Source of the DNA: Phenylobacterium sp.
GTDB taxonomy: Bacteria; Pseudomonadota; Alphaproteobacteria; Caulobacterales; Caulobacteraceae
DNA length: 40,235 bases
Reading direction: 5' to 3'
Assembly (NCBI RefSeq): GCF_016793285.1
Contig: NZ_JAEUMO010000120.1
Coordinates: 1-40,235, forward strand
A program made the position numbers and the translations under genes. This document shows, in pieces, positions 35,189 through 40,235 of the stretch; position 1 is the stretch's first letter, and the number at the start of each line of letters is the position of its first letter. The notes beneath the pieces are model-generated. The model saw only the letters and a list, made by a program, of their open reading frames with translations, had not been told where the DNA came from and did no database searches.

Positions 35189-35943
35189 TGCGCACCACCA
35201 CCGCTATCGCCTTCACCCTCGTCCTGGCCGCCACCCCGGCGCTGGCCGTCACGCCGCGGCCCGGCCCCGGCGACCCGCGGATCCACGTCGTGGAGTACGA
35301 CCCTGCCGAGGTGGTCGAGCTGCGCACCGCGCTCGGCTTCCAACTGGCGCTGGAATTCGACCCGCTGGAGAAGATCGAGAACGTCGCGATCGGCGACTCC
35401 CTCGGATGGCAGGTGACGCCGAACCGGCGCGCGAATCTCCTGTTCCTGAAGCCGATGGCGGCGCGGCCCGCGACGAACATGACGGTGATCACCAACGCCC
35501 GGCGCTACAACTTCCAGCTCAGCGTCCAGAAGCAGCCGTCGCGCGCCCTGCCCTTCACCGTGCGGTTCCTCTACGCGCCGCCCGCCGTCGCCCTGATCGA
35601 GGCCCCGCCGCCGCCACCGCCGCCCGTGGAGGCGAACAACGCCTACTCCTACGACGGCTCGTCCAAGACGCTGCCGGTGAAGGTCTTCGACGACGGGCGC
35701 GACACCTACTTCACCTTCCGCGGCCAGGAGGACCTGCCGGCGATCTTCGCCGTGGATCCCGATGGCGGCGAGGCGGTGGTCAACACCCGCCAGCGCGACG
35801 GCTACATCGTGGTCGACCGCGTGGCCCGCGGCTTCGTGCTGCGCCGGGGCGCCGAGGTGACCCGGATCTACAACGACGGCTTCCGGGTCGAGGAAGCCAG
35901 CCTGCTGCGGCAGCGCAAGAAGGACCCGTGGTGGCGGCGATGA
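35185..35943 (+). CDS. virB9: VirB9 family type IV secretion core protein
   Basis: Periplasmic/outer-membrane core-complex subunit. A signal peptide ending ATPALA is followed by VVEYDPAEVVELRT and ENVAIGDSLGWQVTPNRRANLLFLKP, the VirB9/TrbG opening. A proline run (seven Pro) marks the inter-domain linker, and the C-terminal domain has DGRDTYFTF, LPAIFAVDPDG and VARGFVLRRG. Length is 252 residues. The start at 35185 (MMRTTT) has GGGAG seven bases upstream. Its stop overlaps the virB10 ATG. No separate VirB7 lipoprotein is encoded nearby. Confidence 0.94.
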   Translation: MMRTTTAIAFTLVLAATPALAVTPRPGPGDPRIHVVEYDPAEVVELRTALGFQLALEFDPLEKIENVAIGDSLGWQVTPNRRANLLFLKPMAARPATNMTVITNARRYNFQLSVQKQPSRALPFTVRFLYAPPAVALIEAPPPPPPPVEANNAYSYDGSSKTLPVKVFDDGRDTYFTFRGQEDLPAIFAVDPDGGEAVVNTRQRDGYIVVDRVARGFVLRRGAEVTRIYNDGFRVEEASLLRQRKKDPWWRR

Positions 35944-37031
35944 GCGGCAAGATCCCCCCAACGACCCGTCAGGACATCAGCCCTGTCTTCGCCCGCGGCG
36001 AGGCCCGCGCGCCGCGCGTCCGCGCGCCCAACTCCCCGGTGACCCTGTGGGCCGGCCTGGGCGGCGCGGCCGTCCTGGGATTCATGGTCTTCAACGGCCT
36101 GAGTTCGGGCCGCGAGGCGCACGCCCAGACCCAGCCCACGACCACCGAGCGTCCCGTGGTGGCGCCCGCGGCGGTCGCGCCGCCGCCGCCGCCCGTCCCC
36201 CAGCCGCAGCCCGCGCCGACGTCGATCGTCCCGCAGCCGCTGCCGGCCGCGCCCAACCCGAACGACGCCCACTGGCGCGCCCCGGCCATGGTCGTGGACT
36301 TCAGCGCCTCGCCCGAGGTCGCCCCGATCCAACTGGCCCAGGCCACGGCGTCCGCCGGCGCGGCCCCCGCCGGTCCGCCGGCGAACGACGGCCGCGAGAC
36401 GTCGGACGAGCGCTTCGCGGCCCGCGTCATCGGCAGCTCGGGCGACGTCGCTCGCGCCAGCCAGATGCGCGACCTCGGCCGCACGATCCCGCAGGGCACG
36501 GTCATCGCCGCGGTGCTGGAGACCGCGATCAACTCCGACCTGCCCGGCTCGGTCCGCGGCGTCGTCAGCCGCGACGTGCGCAGCTTCGACGGGAGCCGCG
36601 TGCTGATCCCGCGCGGGTCGCGCCTGGTCGGCCAGTACAAGTCGGCCGCGGCCGTCGGCCAGACCCGCGCCTTCGTGGTCTGGAGCCGGATCATCAGCCC
36701 GACGGGCGTCACCATCGACGTGGGGTCGCCCGCCACCGACCGCCTCGGCCGCGGCGGGCTGGACGGCGAGGTCGACACCCACTTCTTCCGCCGCTTCGGC
36801 GCCTCGATCCTGCTTTCCGTGGTCTCGGCCGGCTCGCAGGCGCTGGCGAACAGCGCGACGAGCGGGAGCAGCACCACCTTCGTCATCGCCTCGCCGGCCC
36901 AGGCCAACCAGGTGGCGTCCATCGCATTGCAGAAGCAGATCGACATCCCCGACACCATCAAGGTGGCGCAGGGCGTGCCGGTGCAGGTGTTCGTGGCCCG
37001 CGACCTGGACTTCTCGGCCGTCATCCGCTGA
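35940..37031 (+). CDS. virB10: VirB10/TrbI family type IV secretion core protein
   Basis: Spans both membranes and forms the outer-membrane pore. A cytosolic N-terminus of about 31 residues precedes one membrane helix (VTLWAGLGGAAVLGFMVFNG). A Pro/Gln/Thr-rich periplasmic linker follows. The TrbI beta-barrel domain starts at about residue 170 with GRTIPQGTVIAAVLETAINSD and includes VLIPRGSRLVGQYKS, RIISPTGVTIDVGSP and IPDTIKVAQGVPVQVFVARD at the end. Length is 363 residues. It is joined to virB9 by a four-base overlap and lies eight bases before virB11. Confidence 0.95.
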   Translation: MSGKIPPTTRQDISPVFARGEARAPRVRAPNSPVTLWAGLGGAAVLGFMVFNGLSSGREAHAQTQPTTTERPVVAPAAVAPPPPPVPQPQPAPTSIVPQPLPAAPNPNDAHWRAPAMVVDFSASPEVAPIQLAQATASAGAAPAGPPANDGRETSDERFAARVIGSSGDVARASQMRDLGRTIPQGTVIAAVLETAINSDLPGSVRGVVSRDVRSFDGSRVLIPRGSRLVGQYKSAAAVGQTRAFVVWSRIISPTGVTIDVGSPATDRLGRGGLDGEVDTHFFRRFGASILLSVVSAGSQALANSATSGSSTTFVIASPAQANQVASIALQKQIDIPDTIKVAQGVPVQVFVARDLDFSAVIR

Positions 37032-37039
37032 GGCCCAGG

Positions 37040-38020
37040 ATGAGCGGCAACGTCTATCTGTCGGCCTACCTCGCGCCGCTGTCGCCGTGGTTGTCGCGCC
37101 CCGACGTGACCGACCTCCTGGTCAACCGCGCCGGAGAGGTGTGGGTCGAGACCGCGGGCGGCGGCATGACCCGCGAGCCTGCCGATCAGCTCGACGAGAC
37201 GGCGCTCCAGCGCCTCGCCCGCCAGATCGCCGCCGCCAGCCACCAGGGCGTCAACCGCGAGCAGCCGCTGCTCTCGGCGACCCTGCCGGACGGCGCCCGC
37301 GTGCAGGTGGTCTCGCCGCCCGCCACCCGCGGGGGGCTGATCCTGGCGGTGCGCAAGCACCTTATCTCGGACCTGTCGGTCACCGACCTGGCCCGCGACG
37401 GCCTCTTCGAAGGCGCCACCCGCTCCGACCCTGCGAAGGAGGCCGCCGGCGACGCCGAACTGGAGGCCCTGCTGGCCGCCGGCGACCACGCGGCCTTCCT
37501 CAAGCTGGCCGTGCGGAGGCGCAAGACCATCGTCGTCTCGGGCGGCACCGGCACGGGCAAGACCACCCTGCTGAACGCCCTCGTCAAGGAGATCGACCGC
37601 GCCGAGCGCCTCGTCGTCATCGAGGACGCGCCGGAGGTGCGCCTGGACCACCCGAACAGCGTCGGCCTCGTCGCCGTGCGTGGCGAACTGGGCGAGGCCC
37701 GCGTCGATGCCGACCAGTTGCTGGCGGCGGCCCTGCGTCTGCGCCCCGACCGCATCCTGCTGGGCGAGTTGCGCGGCAAGGAGGCCTTCGCCTTCCTGCG
37801 CGCGGTGAACAGCGGCCACCCCGGCTCGCTCACCACCGTCCATGCCGACAGCCCCGGAGGCGCCCTCGACCAGATCGCCCTTCTGGCGCTCACCTCGGGG
37901 GTCGATCTCGGCTGGGACAAGGTGCAGACCTACGTCGCCCGCGTCATCGACGTGGTCGTGCAGATCGAGCGCGTGGACGGCGCCCGGCGCGTGACCGAGG
38001 TCCACTACCGACCGCGTTGA
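37040..38020 (+). CDS. virB11: VirB11 family type IV secretion ATPase
   Basis: Hexameric cytosolic ATPase that switches between pilus assembly and transfer. The N-terminal domain (SRPDVTDLLVNRAGEVWVE) is followed by the RecA-like domain. Walker A GGTGTGKTTLLNAL lies at about residues 168-181. The Asp box VIEDAPE, Walker B ILLGELRGKEAF and His box SGHPGSLTTVHADS are all present. Length is 326 residues. It closes the operon; the next gene begins 64 bp later after a TTTTT-containing gap. Confidence 0.95.
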   Translation: MSGNVYLSAYLAPLSPWLSRPDVTDLLVNRAGEVWVETAGGGMTREPADQLDETALQRLARQIAAASHQGVNREQPLLSATLPDGARVQVVSPPATRGGLILAVRKHLISDLSVTDLARDGLFEGATRSDPAKEAAGDAELEALLAAGDHAAFLKLAVRRRKTIVVSGGTGTGKTTLLNALVKEIDRAERLVVIEDAPEVRLDHPNSVGLVAVRGELGEARVDADQLLAAALRLRPDRILLGELRGKEAFAFLRAVNSGHPGSLTTVHADSPGGALDQIALLALTSGVDLGWDKVQTYVARVIDVVVQIERVDGARRVTEVHYRPR

Positions 38021-38084
38021 TCCGCCGCAGTTTTTCCGCGGAATGAGGGAAATCTCTTAAGCATGATCGGCCATTGTGGCGGCC

Positions 38085-38444
38085 ATGACGACCCGTCCTG
38101 CCGTGAACTGGAACGAGCGCCGCACCGAACCCCGTGAGTCGGTCAGCATCCGTGCGCGCGTCCTGCACGGCCAGGGGCTCGCCATGTGGGCCGACTGCGT
38201 GATCAAGGATATCTCCGCGGCGGGCGCGAAGATCGAGCTCTCGCACTTTCACAAGATCCCCCCGCGCTTCGTGCTGCTGCACTTCGAAGCCGGCACGGCG
38301 TTCGAGGTGGTGCTGAAGTGGCGCCGCGCCGACCTGGCCGGGATGGCCTTCGAGCATCGCCACGACCTGCAGGCCGAGGTTCCGGCGCACCTGAAGGCCG
38401 CCAGGGAACAGTGGCTGGCCCTGAAGCCCAGCCTGGGGCTCTAG
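38085..38444 (+). CDS. PilZ domain-containing protein
   Basis: A 119-residue single-domain PilZ protein, a predicted cyclic-di-GMP receptor. The binding motifs are visible: RRTEPR near residues 14-19 (RxxxR) and DISAAGAKIE near 42-51 (D/NxSxxG). Both are intact, so ligand binding is likely. The start at ATG 38085 fits the usual short leader before the arginines; GTG 38076 would add three residues. It follows the secretion operon by 64 bp and could be transcribed from it or from its own promoter in the AT-richer gap (38030-38075). Target process is unknown. Confidence 0.9.
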   Translation: MTTRPAVNWNERRTEPRESVSIRARVLHGQGLAMWADCVIKDISAAGAKIELSHFHKIPPRFVLLHFEAGTAFEVVLKWRRADLAGMAFEHRHDLQAEVPAHLKAAREQWLALKPSLGL

Positions 38445-38451
38445 CTCCGCC

Positions 38452-39999
38452 TCAGACGAAGTTGAGGTAACGGGTGTTGAAGTTGCGCACCCGCGGGAAG
38501 ATCACGTCGATATCCGCGTCCGAGACGCCGAACCAGCGGCCGAGCGTGGCGCCGTACTGGTCCACCGACGTCGTCGGGATCAGCGCGCCGCCCACATTGT
38601 CCGGATTGTTGAAGCCGTTCACGTCGGCGCCGAGCGTCGGGTACTGGCCGTAGATGTCGCCGCCGTTCACCGCGCCGCCCATGATCAGGTGGTGCGCGCC
38701 CCAGGCGTGGTCCGTCCCGTCGCTGTTGGTGGTGAAGCTGCGCCCGAAGTCCGAGGCGGTGAAGGTCGTCACCTGGCTGCGCCGGTCGACGCCGCCGATG
38801 TTCGACAGCGCGCCGTCGAAGTAGCTCAGCGCATGCGCCACCTTCGCCAGCAGGTTGGGCTGCACCGCGTTCTGCTGGTCGTGGGTGTCCCAGCCGCCGA
38901 GGCTGACGAAGAACACCTGCCGGCGCACGCCGAGGATCTGGCTGGCCGCGATCATCCGCGCCACCGTCTGAAGCTGCAGCGCGAGGCTGTTGGTCTCGAC
39001 CCGCTGCAGAAGTTGGTTCGTGTACGCCGGCGCCGTCGGGACCCCGGTGACGATCTGCTGGGTGAAGGCGGCGTTCACCGTCGAGGCCGCGCCGATCGAG
39101 CGGCCGACCGTCGTCGCGTAGTCGGCGGCGAAGTTGTTGGCGGCGCTGGTGTCGGTGATCAGGCTGCGCACCGCGGCGGGCCCCTGCGACGAGCCGAACA
39201 GGGTCGAGCCCTGCTGGCTCGAGATCACCACCGCGGGCTGGGCGCCGGTCGAGAGCTGGTACTGCACCACCGACTGCCCCGACAGGAAGACGGCGTTGCC
39301 GGCGGCCGAAACGGCGGTGAAGAGCGTGCTGGTGCCGTTCATCGAGGCCATCAGGTCGGCGAAGCGGCCGCCCCATCCGGTCCGCGCCCCCTCCTGCGAC
39401 AGCGCCTGCCACGTCGACTGCTGGTCGTTGTGCGAGAACAGGCTCGAAGGCAGCGTTACCGAGCGAGCCTGGTACTGCGCCTTGCTGGTCGGCTGGATCA
39501 GCGTGCCCACGTTGGCCAGCACCGCCAGGCGGCCCGAGTTGAAGAGGCTCTGCACCGGGGCCATGAACGGGTGCAGGGCGAAGGTGCGCTGCGCGGCGTT
39601 GGTGCCCTCCGGGATGCGCTGGGCCGTGCGTGGCGTGATCGGCAGAACGCCGCCCCACGCCTCCGGCGACAGCAGGTCGGAGACCCGCCCGGTGACGGGG
39701 CTCGTCTGGCCCACGGGCGTCGGCGGGGTCCCGGCCGACATCAGGGCGATCGGGTCGGTCCCGGTGTTGCGGGTGTTGAAGTAGCGGGTCCAGCTATCCT
39801 GGTCGGTCGCCAGCACCATGTTGTGCGCGTCGTTGCCGCCGAACAGGAAGACGCAGACCAGCGCCCTGTAGTCGGGCGCCGACTGCCCCGCCGCCGAGCC
39901 CGCGGCGGCGAGTTGCAGCGCGAACGGCGCGCCGGCGCCCAGCAGGCCCATCGCCCCGCCGAGGCGCAGCAGGTGGCGGCGATCCATCGTCCCGCTCAT
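38452..39999 (-). CDS. DUF1501 domain-containing protein, Tat-exported
   Basis: A 515-residue protein of the DUF1501 (alkaline-phosphatase/sulfatase-like superfamily) type, function not established. The N-terminus has a twin-arginine signal (MDRRHLLRLGG and a hydrophobic stretch to SAAG). Family motifs include VCVFLFGGNDAHNMV, FALHPFMAP, QSTWQ and VFFVSLGGWDTHDQQ, and TASDFGRSF with DHAWGAHHLIMGG near the C-terminus. Its ATG overlaps the stop of the DUF1800 gene (ATGA), and DUF1800-DUF1501 pairs are common in bacteria. It converges on the PilZ gene with a seven-base gap. Confidence 0.92.
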   Translation of the reverse strand: MSGTMDRRHLLRLGGAMGLLGAGAPFALQLAAAGSAAGQSAPDYRALVCVFLFGGNDAHNMVLATDQDSWTRYFNTRNTGTDPIALMSAGTPPTPVGQTSPVTGRVSDLLSPEAWGGVLPITPRTAQRIPEGTNAAQRTFALHPFMAPVQSLFNSGRLAVLANVGTLIQPTSKAQYQARSVTLPSSLFSHNDQQSTWQALSQEGARTGWGGRFADLMASMNGTSTLFTAVSAAGNAVFLSGQSVVQYQLSTGAQPAVVISSQQGSTLFGSSQGPAAVRSLITDTSAANNFAADYATTVGRSIGAASTVNAAFTQQIVTGVPTAPAYTNQLLQRVETNSLALQLQTVARMIAASQILGVRRQVFFVSLGGWDTHDQQNAVQPNLLAKVAHALSYFDGALSNIGGVDRRSQVTTFTASDFGRSFTTNSDGTDHAWGAHHLIMGGAVNGGDIYGQYPTLGADVNGFNNPDNVGGALIPTTSVDQYGATLGRWFGVSDADIDVIFPRVRNFNTRYLNFV

Positions 40000-40235
40000 C
40001 GCTGCACCAGGTACTCGGCCGAGGCCATCGTCATGAAGATCGCGAGCTTCGCGCGGTTGGTGAGCGCCGTGGTCTGGGCCGTCCCGGCGGTCGCCGACAC
40101 GTTGATCGCCCCCACCGCGCCGGCGATGCGGCCGCGCAGGCCCGGCGACATTCGGCCGTTCAGCAGCAGGAGGTCCATCCGGTCGACCAGGGCGTTGGCG
40201 TCGCTCGCCACCGCGATCTCGGCGGCATACGCCGA
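39996..40235 (-). CDS. DUF1800 family protein, C-terminal part (partial)
   Basis: The gene runs in from beyond the right edge and about 79 C-terminal residues are visible. The pattern RMDLLLLNGRMSPGLRGRI, then NRAKLAIFMTMASAEYLVQR, is the usual end of DUF1800 proteins, which pair with DUF1501. Its stop overlaps the DUF1501 start by four bases, so the two are translationally coupled. Only the family can be given. Confidence 0.85.
   Translation of the reverse strand, partial: SAYAAEIAVASDANALVDRMDLLLLNGRMSPGLRGRIAGAVGAINVSATAGTAQTTALTNRAKLAIFMTMASAEYLVQR

Overview
The window is high-GC DNA, dense in genes and with strong codon bias. Gene content suggests an alphaproteobacterium, most likely of the Caulobacterales (Caulobacter/Phenylobacterium type). 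Pointers are a cysE-DUF3126 pair, a GTP-type PEP carboxykinase, a unimodular QueF, a TorF-type porin, a FecI/FecR/STN-receptor set and several polyprenyl-phosphate sugar transferases. This assignment is inference from gene families. I recognised no rRNA, tRNA, CRISPR array, transposase or integrase.

Layout. 1-5.8 kb is housekeeping: the tail of an S24-type regulator, an SRAP (YedK/HMCES) protein, a minus-strand NUDIX-cysE-DUF3126 operon, a nitroreductase, queF, an SDR and a TorF-like porin. 6.0-9.9 kb holds a membrane-bound nucleotide-sugar 4,6-dehydratase and pckG, converging on a perfect hairpin terminator. 10.4-14.5 kb is an ECF sigma/FecR/TonB-receptor cell-surface signalling set.

14.6-29 kb is a surface-polysaccharide region. 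It has a GT2 glycosyltransferase, a UDP-glucuronate 4-epimerase-like enzyme, a pyruvyl transferase and a UDP-sugar dehydrogenase. It also has a fused mannose-1-P guanylyltransferase/AGE-type isomerase, three priming sugar transferases in a row, a PagL-type lipid A deacylase and a sulfotransferase. Together these would supply GDP-mannose and UDP-uronic acids, start repeat units on a lipid carrier, and decorate the product with pyruvate and perhaps sulfate. No flippase, polymerase or export gene is in the window. An exported RidA-like protein and a Tat-exported M24 peptidase sit inside this region.

30.4-38.0 kb is a tightly packed type IV secretion operon: transglycosylase (VirB1-like), VirB2, B3, B4, B6, B9, B10 and B11. 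No VirB5, VirB7, VirB8 or VirD4 is seen. A PilZ protein follows. The window closes with a convergent DUF1800-DUF1501 pair, the DUF1800 gene being cut by the window edge.

The points most worth a second look are: the reduced T4SS and its 20-codon mini-ORF; the triple priming-transferase locus with a translationally coupled small protein; two genes whose best start codon is non-canonical (the TonB receptor and the guanylyltransferase fusion); a 53-residue membrane protein gene at a divergent control region; and a three-copy 16-bp tandem repeat next to a 30-bp palindrome.
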